Assembly: GCF_000208745.1 (NCBI RefSeq)
Contig: NC_030850.1
Location: forward strand, 18,252,648 to 18,316,647
Source of the DNA: Theobroma cacao
Taxonomy: Eukaryota > Streptophyta > Magnoliopsida > Malvales > Malvaceae
DNA: 64,000 nt
Direction: 5' to 3'
The translations under genes were made by a program, and so were the position numbers. Positions within the stretch are counted from its first letter, which is position 1, and every line of letters begins with the position of its first letter. The notes below the pieces were generated by a model. It had not been told where the DNA came from. It ran no database searches and saw only the letters and a list, made by a program, of their open reading frames with translations. This document shows, piece by piece, positions 35,842-48,357 of this stretch.

Positions 35842-38493
35842 TGTCACAGCCCAAATCCCGAGCCATGACCGATGCATGGGCTCAGTGGGCATAGCCCACT
35901 AGGCCCAAGCAAGCCTCTTTATGAGATCCTGTTCCTCATTCCATCCATCATCCTTAAAACCATGTGTTATAATTCTTAACGATGAATGTTTCAGTAATAT
36001 TTTATAGCAACCGAATATTTATATTTGTATTTTCTCAAAGTACTGTCATTCATTGCCGTCTCATAAGGGCATCATCATCATCAATCCAACATATACATAC
36101 TTCATTTATAACATGACTCTTAGTAGTTTACATTACATATACGAGTACACAGACAAAAGACTCTCAACCTTCAGCGGAGTGACTTTAAGTGAAGGTACTG
36201 CTACTGAGATGCCATAGTACCTACTAAGAAGACGAGCATACGTGGACACTCAATCTAGGTCCCAACTACCTCCAAATATGAAAACATGAAGTTTAAAAAC
36301 GTGAGATAAAACTCAATGAGTGAACATAAGAAGGGAACAAGCAATCGATAGGAAGAATTTGGAAAAAACCCCTCATTTCAAACTTTGATTAAAAACATCA
36401 TAGTGTTGCAAAAACCCATGATCAATCCATAAAGTTAAATGGGTGAAAGATAGGTTAAAATCAAGCAAGGTAGCAAGCATGGCAGCAAGTTTCTCGCTGT
36501 AGTGAGAAACAGTCTCAGTTTGCATATGTTTCAATTTTTCTAGAATATCTCCCACTACAGAAGTCTAATTGACCTGATTTTTATACCAACAGAAATCTAA
36601 GAGGCTGGTCTATAACTTTTTTGTTTACCACTTTGCCCAGTTCTTACTGGAAGCTGGTCAAAATCATTGTCAAATTGGAAGCACTGCACTAGTATTTTGG
36701 GTCTACCCGAGAGTTTCTAGCTGTAACGAGAATCCATTTTCGCTACAGCGAAATTACTTGTTGCAACGAGAATCCATTTTCACTGTAACGAGAAATAGGG
36801 CTGGTTTGTGCCCCAACCATTCGAGAGTTTCTCGCTGCAGCGAGATTCAGGGCAAATGACAATTAAGGGGTTTTCACATGCCACAAAATCCATCCCTACC
36901 ATATTGCACATCAAAGTGAACACATTGACAATAATCAAGTTATCAACATTCAAAACAATCACATATTATAATCATAAACTTACTATCACATATACATATA
37001 TAGACATATATCAACAAGTACACCACCCCACTTAATTCATCATCATGTGCACTCCTTACTCGTACATTTCAAAATCATTAGCTCATATGCACTCCCTACT
37101 CGCACATAACTGGGTCATCATCGGCTCATGTGCACTCCCTACTCGCACATAGCCGGGTCATCATTGGCTCATGTACACTCCTTACTCTCACATAGTCGGG
37201 TCATCATCATCACATAATTATTATTTATCAAGGCACAACATATACTTGTATATATATATATATATCAACAAAAAAAGAAAAGCACATAAATTCATCTTTT
37301 TTTTTTTTCACGTTTCACCATATCAAAATAATTTATCAAGGGCTTGTTCCTAAGGCACTTGTTTTTTTTTTTTAAGAAAAGTTGGATAAAATCATTCAAA
37401 TGTTTTGTGCAAATACATTCACATTTCCAAAACAATTTTGAAATGCAAGTTCACTCACCGGTCTTGTTGATTCTTTTGCTTGACTCTAGCCTCAACTAAT
37501 GCTCCAAATGGACATGTGAGGCCTTGTTGGAACCTATACACACACAATATCACCAGCAACCCAAATTGGGATTAATATAATTCCAAAATCTCTTTCCTAA
37601 ATCAAGTTCTACTAGTTATTCCTAACTAGTTTCCAATTGCCTTTTGATTAGCTATCTATTCTCTATACTCTAGTGTCACTAGAAATAAATAGACAAACCT
37701 CAACAATAAAACAACTCATAACTCTAATTACTAGCCATTATCAACAACCTAAAATCAATCCTAATTCATTACTCACCTTGGTAAATTTGTAGTTGAATTC
37801 CTTCTCAAGAATACTTAAGCTATCATGGAAAATCCCTCTTTCACTCTTTCTAAACTTTCAACTAGTGAGAGAAAGTATTGAGGAAAGGCTTTTGAGGGTC
37901 CTTGAGGTGTACAAGTGAAGGAGCATGAAAACCCCTATGGAAAAGTGCTCACAAGCATGAAAATTATAATGAACTTGAAAAAGATATGGAAGTTTCAAGG
38001 TTCCTTTCGATGGAGGATGAAGAAAAACGTGAAATGGAGAGAAGAGTTGGGGAAGAAGAAGAAGTTGATGGAAGTTGCAGAAGCTTTAGATATTTATATC
38101 TAAAGTTTATCCAATTCTCATGTAATTTACCAAAATGCCCTCCATAAGGTGACTTTGTCTTCTTTTTTCCTTTGGTTCAACTTTTTACTCTTTAGACACT
38201 AAGACAAAGTCCATAATGGTGTTGAAGTACTCGAGTTCACAAAAACTTAAAAATTTCAACTTGAGGTGCAAAATGACCATTTTGTCGCTACTGCAGAAGT
38301 CATTATTATTTCTATTTCCTTCATTATTTTATCCTTATTTTCATCACTCATTTATGCCTTAGGCCTACTTAGGCCTAAATAACATCAAAAAACCCACTTG
38401 TAGGAGCTCACCAAGAGAAATGATGAAATTACCCCTAATTAGTGTTATCGCGTCTACTTCTAGTTACGTGTCTATGGAGGTCGAAGTTTTACA
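35842..38493 (+). mobile_element. Family 2 LTR, second copy (2652 bp), no matching TSD
   Basis: It starts TGTCACAGCCC and ends GAAGTTTTACA, colinear with 5157-7901: the start block, TCTCGCTGCAGCGAG palindromes near 36830, the minisatellite, and the closing stretch from 37800. The flanks AAACT and GGCTC do not match, so it is either a recombinant between two elements or has a mis-set edge. It also contains, at 36545-36700, a module otherwise seen in the Athila-like LTRs and absent from the other family 2 copy. Confidence 0.75.
37040..37205. repeat. Minisatellite, about 45-bp unit, four copies
   Basis: The unit is GTGCACTCCCTACTCGCACA plus TAGCCGGGTCATCATCGGCT, with drift in the outer units. 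It is homologous to 6545-6665. Confidence 0.85.
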
Positions 38494-39869
38494 GGCTCAC
38501 TTCTGAATTACCCTTTTAACTTAGTAAACAACCTCAAATAGGCATTCGATAAGCTTTATTAGCTACCATCTCAAAGTACGAGGTACTACAAAACTTATAC
38601 CTCACCTTTAAACTTTTTGATAGGGTATGTGCAACTACATCACATATTATCCCAAAGAACCATGTTTCACATGTTCAAATATTTCTCACATAAAGCATAT
38701 CTTAAGCTTAAGAGTGGGAATGTCTACCTCCACCTAAACATTCATAAGTTTATACATATTTCTCATTTTTTATCTTAACAAAATTGAAGTTTTTGAAGTA
38801 AAACGTTTGAAAAAACTTGTCCCCCTTGTTGAAAAATAATACATAGCACTAAATCTATGGTATTGATGAATTATGATTGATGAATACTAAATATGAGGGA
38901 TTTCAAATTTGTGTGAGTTAAAGGGTTTAGTATAGTTATTTGGTTTGGATAGAAAAAAATTGTTTGATTAATTCACGAAAAAAGAGAATAGGATAAAGGG
39001 TTTTTCTATTTGATGAATGATGAGCCTCAAAAAGATTGATAGAGGGAAAAAAATTGAAGGGTTTTGTTTGATTGTAACATGCAATGCATAGGAAAAATAA
39101 GGGAAAAAATGTTTGTTTGATTGTAATGTGCAATGCATAATGAAAAAAAAAAGAAAAGGAGAAAAAGGGAAAAATTTTTGAAATTTAAGCTTAAAAAGGA
39201 TCAAACCCAAGCCATTTAATAATTTTGTTAAGCAACTTAACTATTTTAGAAGAGATTATTTGATTTTCTTTAGGGTGGCAAAATTATATATCTCAAATTT
39301 TATACATATAAAAATAATAATAAAAACTGACCGCCACTCCCTAACCACCACCTTCCTTCTACCATTACTTCTAGTAATCAAGTTCTATAAAACTACATGC
39401 TTCCTACAACATTCGCATAGGACCCGCAATAAGGCCACCATGCCATAATAGTAATCATTTACTAACAAGCATTAAACATGGTAGATCAGTCAATTCCCAT
39501 TTTTGCTAACGTGTCCACAAAATGATTGGTTTCCCTATAGATTTGCTTATATTTGACTTTACCAAACAACTTTTGTAACCTGTCAATATCAATGAACATC
39601 GTCTACAAAACTCATGGTCTTGTGTTTGATTTTAGAAACCACGCAACTGTAACACAAGAGTCTTATTCTAAAGCTAAAGTTTTCAAACCTTTCCAAGTGA
39701 AAGTAGGAAAAAATAGTAGTTTCCTAATATAAAAACTTTTTAGAGCAAAGGATTGTTTTGCCAATTAAAAATTTCCAAGATACATATACCCAAAAAATAC
39801 TAATAATTAATAAATTCTTGACTAAAAAGATACAATGAAATCAGATATTATGAAATATCCTAGAATTAC
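38494..39869. other. Unassigned interval upstream of the second defensin-like gene
   Basis: There is a short direct duplication of a 48-bp unit (TTTGTTTGATTGTAAYRTGC..AATGCATA) at 39064-39150. A degenerate tRNA-like motif on the minus strand near 39195-39240 reads TTGGGTTTGATCC. No gene is supported. Confidence 0.4.
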
Positions 39870-39877
39870 TATAAAAG
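39870..39877 (+). promoter_or_regulatory. TATA box of the second defensin-like gene
   Basis: TATAAAAG followed by GGGG lies 105 bases before the ATG, which allows a start site near 39900 and a leader of about 75 bases. Confidence 0.65.
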
Positions 39878-39974
39878 GGGGCTTTGAGAGGGTATATTAT
39901 CACTACCAACCCATATCACACAAATAGCTATAACCTATGTCAAGGTTACAAGAAAGAGTACAAAACTTGGTAGA

Positions 39975-40396
39975 ATGGCTACTGGCAATCCTTCTTTTCC
40001 TTTAAAGTGCTTCTTTCTTGGTCTTCTATGCTTTTTCATCCTCTTGATCAAACCAAGTGAAATCATTGCCTTTTATTAATCAAATTTATCATATGTAGAA
40101 AGATAATTACACTTCTTCTTACCCTTAAATAATTAAGTCATTATACGCATGATCAATTTTCCTTTTCTGTTATGTATCAAATATAAAATGTATAATTTGT
40201 GTTCCTTTTTTTCTTTATTATTTCAGATATAACAAGTGTTGTAGCTCTTCCAAAGGAATGGGAAATAGTGATGAGGCCATGTTCACAGTTCAAAGACAGC
40301 AATATATACTGCCTCACCAATGGATTTCCTTTGGGAGGATATTGCAAAACATTGAATCCAAGCATTCCAAGTTTTTGTTTATGCAAATACACATAG
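39975..40396 (+). CDS. Defensin-like small secreted protein with reduced cysteine set (2 exons, 83 aa)
   Basis: Exon 1 is 39975-40056 and exon 2 is 40227-40396. The 170-bp intron has donor CAA|GTGAAA and acceptor TTTCAG, phase 1, the same position and phase as in the gene at 28033. The N-terminus MATGNPSFPLK is followed by a strong hydrophobic signal segment (CFFLGLLCFFILLI). The mature region keeps PCS, C-x3-GFP-x3-Y-C and a CLC tail. It has five cysteines against eight in the paralog: the first, third (now Ser) and seventh (now Leu) positions are missing. An odd number leaves one unpaired, so the fold is changed or the gene is decaying, yet the frame, splice sites, TATA box and polyadenylation signal are intact. 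Its role is unknown; defence or signalling is the family expectation. Confidence 0.75.
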
Positions 40397-40477
40397 CCAA
40401 AGCTAGGACAACCTCAAAACTTGCTCTCTCTCCGTAATAGTTGTCTCTTAATTCTATATTTGAATTGATGAGAAACT

Positions 40478-40483
40478 AATAAA
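40478..40483 (+). terminator. Polyadenylation signal AATAAA
   Basis: AATAAA lies 82 bases after the stop codon of the second defensin-like gene. Confidence 0.6.
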
Positions 40484-40618
40484 CACAAATAATATTAGAA
40501 TGTGATGAAATTCTTCTGGTGCCAATGCATACTGTTACTTTCATGAAAGTTTCTTTGATAGCACTTTTTATTTTAGATGATTTCTTTGGTAGTATTTTGG
40601 GTCAAAATATCTAAGAAA

Positions 40619-41115
40619 TCTTTGTACTAGGGAATTTTCTGCAATTTAGTCTCTTTACTCAAAATCACAACATTTTAGTCCCTTGATTTTGAGAATTCTT
40701 TTAATTTAGTCCCTTTAATATTGCCACATCACTTTTAAGTTTGAGTGTTGATGTTGCAATGCCACGTCACCCTAATGCGCTGACGTCGTGATGCCATGTC
40801 ACACTTTGGGTCTGGATGCCATGTGGCACATCAATAAGCTACCACATGGCTCATTAATATGCTGACACATGACGCATCATGAGGCTAACACATGGCGTGC
40901 TCTTATTATTCAAAATATTATGTGCTCTTGTTAAGGTTTAACCCAAGACTTCTAGCAAGTATGTCAAAACCTTTACCACCACCCCTAAGCCCTTAATAAT
41001 TATTTCTTGTTTGTGTTAAAGGGACTAAATTGAAGTAATTTCCAAAATCAAGGGATAAAAATGTTACAATTTTAAATAAAAAGATTAAATTAAAAAAAAT
41101 GTCCTAATACAAGGA
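40619..41115. mobile_element. Long-TIR non-coding element
   Basis: The arms of about 95 bp are inverted: TTGTACTAGGGAATTTT.., AATTTAGTCTCTTTA.., TTTTAGTCCCTTGATTTT on the left, and the same order in reverse on the right (CCTTGTATTAGGACATTTT.., TTTATCCCTTGATTTT). The middle has repeats of CCACRTGGCRCATYA and a tRNA-like segment. There is no transposase. Confidence 0.6.
40921..40993 (-). mobile_element. tRNA-derived (SINE-like) segment inside the TIR element
   Basis: The minus strand reads GGGGTGGTGGTAAAGG (A-box-like), CTTGCTAGAAGTCTTGGG and GGTTAAACC (B-box-like), aligning with 34263-34345 on the plus strand. Confidence 0.5.
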
Positions 41116-41677
41116 CTTCCCAAATATTTTGATGAGTAGTTTGATTAGTCATGACTCTCTTGAACACACCAATGACTCATGGGTCTTTTACAATAGAATA
41201 TCAAATACATATCTAACAAATACGGTATCCTAATTCAAATGCACTAATGTTACTTTTTTGTTTTTTATACCAGAAAATTGAGTAAATAGATTTTTAAAAA
41301 ATCATTTGACTAATTGATTAGGGTTTTAATTAACTATAAAGAGAGTAAGGGTTCAAATCTTGTCACTTATGAAAGAAGAATTTAAAATATAAAAATACTA
41401 GTCTATTTGTTTTAACAACCCAGTTAAATGATTCATTCGATTCTTGATAGGTTTAACTTCTCATAATTGATATCCCCAATCAGATTAGAAAAGCTAAGTT
41501 CAACTAGTCTGACCATTTGATCTGATTTGTTTATATATTATGATTGATTCTAGATATTAATTACAAATCTTTTTCATAATTGTATTCAAATAAGGTTTTG
41601 GGAGAATAAATATGTTTTAATTTCTAGTATCAAGACACTTAAATCGAAGCAAACATTATTCACTGTTTATCGATTTA
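41116..41677. other. Unassigned, AT-rich
   Basis: It includes a B-box-like AGGGTTCAAATCTTG near 41350, possibly a third SINE remnant. No coding frame is supported. Confidence 0.35.
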
Positions 41678-44600
41678 TGTCAGACCTGATACTCCATTCG
41701 ATCTCGTGACAACCGTCGCGATGTCTCGATAGACATTCATTACTCGGAATGTCAACCGAAACCTCGCAAGGCTCTTGCATTAATTTTATGTCTCCCTTAT
41801 GAGCAACAGTTACTAAATATAATGTTTTAAAGGAATATAAACTATTTTTAAATCGAAAACAAACAAAAAGTAATTTATGCTACATAGGGGTATTTTGGTT
41901 ATTTTTACCCAAAAATTTGGAAACCTGGTGAAAATACAATATACAATCCAAAAATATACATTTCTTATCTAAAAATAATTTTAGTAATCTAGATCATCCA
42001 TTTAAAATGAAATTATGGTTAATCAAACTAAATAAAATATTGAATAAAATATTTCATTTTCTTATAAAACAATATTTATAGAATCCTGCATAAAGAATTT
42101 TTGTAACATAAGAGCAAAATAAATTCATATATATAATAGCACACTAAACCAGGTATACAAAAATATTCTACAATGACATGTGGGCTCCAAAATAATCGAA
42201 AATATACAAGACTGTAGACCTTCGATTTCTAAGGATGCAAATCCAAAAGCAACCCTCGACAAAATCGGTTGTCTACAGACTGTCCTAAGCTTGAAATGGG
42301 CAAGAAAGAAGGGGTGAGTTTTTATAAACCTAGTGAGCAAGCAAAGTTCATCTACAACATTTAAAGCCGAGTAAATGGAGATAGTTAAATCATCCCATCA
42401 TAATAGATTCATAACATTTAAAACTCATTTCAATTCATATAAAACAATTACATTTCATCGCAATAATGAACAAGGCTTATGATTCTCTTAAAAACTTGGC
42501 TTGTGCCAAAACTCATACTCGATGACACCTTGGCCCGGGCATCCAACCGAGTCTGCCAAGGATGTTAAAATGACATACACCCATAAAACATGTTTTTACT
42601 TTTAAAATATAGCCATTCCTTGGCGTTGGCTGAGTTTCATCCTCACGTTGTGGTTCGGCTTGAAGTGAACTCTAAACTTATCTTAGGAGATACCCTCCGC
42701 GCCTCTCGTACTAAGGTAAAATATAACGGGATTTACCGTGCCACTATAATAGGCTAGTCCACAGAAATCCGCCCACTGCAGTAAGCTAATCAAATAACCC
42801 ACCAAATCAATAAAAATTTCAATAGCATGACATGGCTAATATAATATTTCCCAACATGTCAAGGTAAAACAAGATAGTTTATATAATCCACAAACCACAA
42901 ATCCAACCATTCATGCCATCACATTGTCATAAGCCATCAATTCAAACCATATATATATATAGATAACACAAGTATATAGTCTCCACCTACTCAATTTCCA
43001 AAATCGTCATTGAATTGCAAAACAATTTATAAATCTCATTCATTTAACCAACACTTAACTTATAAAACATAAAAATCTACGGTTTAAATTCATTATTCTT
43101 TAAAATCATAAAAACGAGTGTAAACTACTTTAGATAGTTAAGGTGAACATTTGATTACTCACAATAACGAGAGTTTGGAGTACTCCTATTCTTGGTCCTC
43201 GGGTACGATATCTTTACCCTTATTAGAGGGCTCACCACCTATACATAATAACGACACGTAATTCAATATATTTGTGCCAAACTGTTATAAAACTATTTCA
43301 AACTCTATATGAATGCATGAAATTGAATGAGAATTGTTCGAATAATCACTTAAAAACGGTGTTCTACGTGGGTTCAATTATGATCAGACTGAATTTGTAT
43401 TCGACCTAACTTGAACTATACACTGTTGAATTAACCAAAACATCCGATTCAACTTAAAATATATTCATTCCACTTTCAATATTCCAAATACACCAAAGTA
43501 CCTCAATGAGCTTGATTGTGACTTAATTCATCGTAACCGAAATTCATTCCGATTCCGAACTAACATGTTAATCAGTGTTAACACAGTCCAATAAATCCAT
43601 CTATATCATTAAGAATCAAATCCAAGTCCATTTACTATGATTTTCTCATTATTGTTCAAGTCGTTTACTAAAGGAACTATACTTTTCGATAACAGTTTTC
43701 GATATCCGATACTATAAATCATCAATTACGAGCTAAATAAAATGAAATACAACAAAATCCATCATTCAACATGTCACGTATAACATTCGGCCAAAGAGGG
43801 TTGTTGAAGGGCATGCGATTTTCTTGCTTGTTTTTCATGCCAAACATCATCAAACAACTAAAAATACTAAGATATCATGAAATCTAGCAAAATCCATCAT
43901 CAAAACCTCTCTCCCTATGTTTGGCTAGCAAGTATTCCCTCATGGAAACTTGCGTTTCAACCATAGAAAATGAAAAACAAAGCATGGGAAAGGTAGATTT
44001 TAAGCTAAATTTGAAAAATCTTACCTTTGATTGCTTTGTTCTTTGAAATTCAACAAATTTCTCTTGAATTTTCCTCTCTAGGGTTTGTTTCTATTCTTTT
44101 CTCTTTGTTCTTTGCTTTGGTTGGCCATGAAAAGTGAAATGGGAGAGTTTATGTTGAGTTTATAAAGGAAATTATAAAAATATTAAAGCTTGATATGTGT
44201 CACCATGTGATTGGTCCATGGTTAAAACTTAACAATTAAGTATTTTCTCACCACCACATGTAATCTCTTAATTATCCAAAGTATAAAATAATAATAGGTG
44301 AAATTCATGGGCTTGACAAGTGTTATGGTGGGTAAAATTCCAAAAATTCCAATTACATCCTTGTGGACACATAAAATGACTGTTTTGTCCTTATGCTCGG
44401 AAAAATGTCGAAATTAAAATTTTTCATTTCTCAAATTCAAATCATGCTCCAATTAGTCAAACTTGGTAAAAACAAACTTCGTCCAACATTCCAATTTTGC
44501 CCTTGGGTGGCAAAATGACCATTTTGCCCCTACATTATGAAAATTCCTAATTTGACTTCAAATTAATCCTCGAACTCTGAATCACCATATTAAGACATTC

Positions 44601-44787
44601 TAAGGTTCAATAACTCTCAAATATATCCTAAAATCTCTATTCAAACTAGTTCGAGATTTTAATCGACTTAATTGTACCACTAGATACGATACCGACTTTT
44701 AACGATTCTTTGAGGCATCCTAGTATGTAGATATGCTATCAAGTACATGAATGACATGAAAAGTATATAATAGAGTAGGGCTTAACA
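41678..44787 (+). mobile_element. Solo LTR, family 1 (3110 bp, TSD ATTTA/ATTCA)
   Basis: It starts TGTCAGACCTG and ends GGGCTTAACA. The flanks ATTTA (41673-41677) and ATTCA (44788-44792) match at four of five bases. It is colinear with nest level 1 in reverse, and being uninterrupted it serves as the reference for reading the nest. The reverse strand has a promoter/leader-like order (TTTATAAACTC, AACCCTAGAG, then AAAGGTAAGATTTTT) at about 44170-44020. No internal region, no coding. Confidence 0.85.
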
Positions 44788-47719
44788 ATTCAAATCTTAA
44801 TTTAAGTTTTTTTAGATCATTAAAGAATTTAAGTCCATAAATCAAGGTAAATATTTTTACTTTATTTTTTGATGAGATTTTTGAGTTCAGGGACACTATT
44901 ATCCTAATGTTTTTAAAAGGTTTATATTTTTTTTGGTGAGATTTTTGAGTTTAAGGAAGTTATTACCCTAATGCTTTTCGAAGGGTTTAAAAGCAAACTT
45001 GTACATCAAGTAATTGCCTATTTATTTCAGTGAAGATTTACATTTGATACATTGATAGTGTATACAAGTTATACATTGGTCAGTTAATGACAAAATGGCA
45101 CATCATCAATAACCAAAGTTAAAATTTATTAAGTCCTTACAAATAAATACTAGTAATTTTAATATATAATTATATAAAAATAAAATAATTTTTCTTTCTC
45201 TTTGAAACTCTCTCTCACTTATTTCCTCAAAAAATTTAGATATAAGAAATAGTAATACAAGAACAACTGTTGTTAGAGTTCTAAGCAAATGCCCATGAAC
45301 TACAAGTGCTTAATTGCTCATGCCATTATCAAAAGAGTTCTTGGAGATTATGTTGTATCTTACAAAGCAAATATTGCAAAATATGTAGATTACATGCGAT
45401 TTTAACCCTTCAAACTTAGATTTCCCTTCTCTTTATCCCCTAACTCCCAAATCATGTTGGTGTTAAGCCAATTGGATTGGTTAAGGAATATGAATTGTCA
45501 TTAAATACATACTTAATCGTATAACTATATGTGATAGAGGTTTTCCTTCATGTTAGTGCAATAATAAGGAGTTGTTATGTACTAATTGGATGAAGCCCAT
45601 GCAATATAAAGGCCTAGCAAGAGAATTGTAAAGTTGTTACAATTATGAGATCATTATGCATCAAAGCCATGTTCCTAAAATTGTTCCTGGTCATTGTATT
45701 GTCAAGACAGGGCATTGACAATGCTCAAAAACTAGTAAACGTTAAGCCTTCTTACTTGGGAAGTAAGTAATCGATCTCATAGATTGAAGTATATGGGATA
45801 CTTAAGGATAACATGTGGGTGCTTGTTAAATAACAAGTTCATTGAACATGATCCACTATGAGAACTCCATTTGGTATTTCACTCTACTATTTATGGAATA
45901 TGTTCTCATGTAATAGTCGTGCAACTAGTCCTTGGACTTGAAACACCAGGCCATCTTGTATAGGGAATGACATACTTTGATTCCACCTTTAAGAGTTTGG
46001 AGGCTACCAGATGCCTAAACAAGGTTGTTTTTGGGTATGCCATGAAGCATGCGAAGATGAATGAATGGTCAAGAGAGGATTCATCACCCCAAGTGGTATT
46101 AAGGGATGTATCTCACTTGTTTTAAATTCTTGATTAACTTATATAAAGTCTTTGGCCAAAGCATGATAAATTTGAGGAAAGTCAGTTTCCTAAATTCATA
46201 AGGTTATTTATGAATTATGAGAACTATTATGGAATGCTATAAGTAGACACTGAGCCATGCTTTATGACATATCCGAGACATTTGATGAAGGGACCGTATT
46301 AAACTAAGAGGCTTATCATTGAATGGTTTTGTTAAATTCTTTAATTGACTCTCTAACATTTGGGTGGTCATGATGTATTGCTACATGTCGCTCATGATCT
46401 ATAAATGTAAATCAATTATCAAATTGATATTTGATTACGATTTATATTTATTGCAAACATGTTAAAAGCCTAATGGGCCACACATATTAAGTGACATGAT
46501 TAAGATTAAATAAGGATAATCAATTAAGTTGGACGTAATTGGAATAGACCAAAATAAAGTGAGAAATTAATTAAGTTCATAAGGACTTAATTGAATTAAA
46601 ATACAATAGTTGTATCTAGGGTTACAACTTAGTTTTGCAATATAAATATGTTATGTTAGCAAAACTAAAACTCTAAGCCTCCAGCCACTTCTCAGCCATT
46701 TCATAAAATAAAAAAAGAAAAATGATTTTCTTTGTCTGACAAAAAATAAGATTCCACAAGAACTTTTGGTCTTTTTGTTTTAGAAACAAAACTTGCTAGC
46801 ATAAGTAAAATCCTACCTTTGAGAAGGTCTTATTCAGTCACTGTGTAGATTATTGTTAGAGGCCAAACACTTAGGTGGCTGAAGATTTGAGAAATCCTAA
46901 AGGTGAAGAAGTAATGATTTTGGTTGCAGGATTTTAGACCATCTTATTCTCTTTTCAAGGTTTCTTGCTTTATCACAAGCGTTTTTTATTTAATTGGCTC
47001 TTGATTATGATATCTAAAGTAACGCATGTAACTCTTAAACTTATGAATATTCATAACTAATTTGAAAATTACATGAAAAACACAAACATTGATCCTGTAG
47101 GATTTGACTGTTTCTTTAATTAAATACTAGTTTATTATTCTGCTGTGTTATATTTTAAAATTTCTTGATTATTTTCAAATTTTAGCATAAAGGTCAAATC
47201 CCAGCAATTCCATGTCATGCTATGCGACTAAACCAAGATATTCGGTAATTTTGATATGTCACATCCCTTTGATTATTTAATCCATTGCATGTGGTAAATG
47301 GTTCATGACTCAAGTGAAAAGGTTGCATTGACTAGCATTTTGGTATAAGGGCATGTGTTTCGAATTCAAATCACTATTGTTCTTACATTGCTATTTGTTA
47401 GATCTAGATTATTTTTGAGAGAAATAATAATAGAATTTAAAGAGAAAAAATTTATTAAAATTTTAATACAATTAATTATTATAAATTATTGATATTTTTT
47501 TAAAGACCTAAAAAGTTTTAATTTTATTTATAAATTATGTGTCATTTTGTGGTTGACTGGTAGTGTATAGTTTATAGACACTGTGAATGCATCAAATATA
47601 AACTCATTCAACAAAGGATAGGTGTTTGTATAGACTACACTTGTTCAAAATTAACGAATATATTTGTAGTATAGACACTATCAATGTCATTATCGAAAAC
47701 AATAATAGCCATATACGCA
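44788..47719. other. Unassigned repeat debris
   Basis: At 44850-44990 a block (TTTTGATGAGATTTTTGAGT..CCTAATG) is present twice in tandem. Between about 45300 and 47300 the text looks like a decayed LTR or leader (AACTCTAAGCCTCCAGCCA near 46670, GGCCAAACACTTAGGTGGC near 46860) but no protein domain, primer site or termini could be fixed. Confidence 0.4.
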
Positions 47720-47738
47720 CACTACAAAAAAAATTAAG

Positions 47739-48130
47739 TTTTACCGATGGAAAAATCTGTCAGTAATCAATCGAAAATACTCTTGTCGGTAATAAGCTTC
47801 TGTCAGTATTTAAAAATTCCGTTAGTAACTTCATTGACTAAAATTTTCATCAATACGGGATCCTATTCATTTATTGATTAATTCGTTGGTGGTGTAAGAA
47901 ATTCGTCAGTAAATTTCATCGATATTTACATCGACTGAAAGTTTATTGTCAGTAAATCCATCAGTAGTTTACCGATGGATCTCGTGGTTGGTAAAGCCAT
48001 TGCCAATTTATCGATGAATTTACCTACGAAATTCTAGACGGAATTAATAGCCAATTTTTGTTTTGTTTTGTCGGTAATGAAGCAAATTCCATCAATAATA
48101 AAAAACGAGATATGTCGGTATTAAGAGAAT
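47739..48130. repeat. CACTA subterminal repeats
   Basis: Short motifs of the TCGGTAA / ATCGATGG / CGTCAGTAA type recur many times on both strands over about 390 bp next to the CACTA terminus. In En/Spm such motifs are bound by TnpA. Confidence 0.7.
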
Positions 48131-48357
48131 TTCGTTAGTAGTAATTAACTTTTCGTAATTTTTTTTTATTTTTTGTTTCTTGCATTGAATAATAATAATA
48201 TTGATATATCAAAATTAATAATTTTATTTGAAAAATTTCTCCAAATGTATTATATAATGGAAAAAGCATACCAAATATTTTGAAAATTTAAAAAAATGTT
48301 ATCTCAAAATCAATGAAAAACTTTAATACAAGGAATCTATGGAATAACAAAAAGGAA

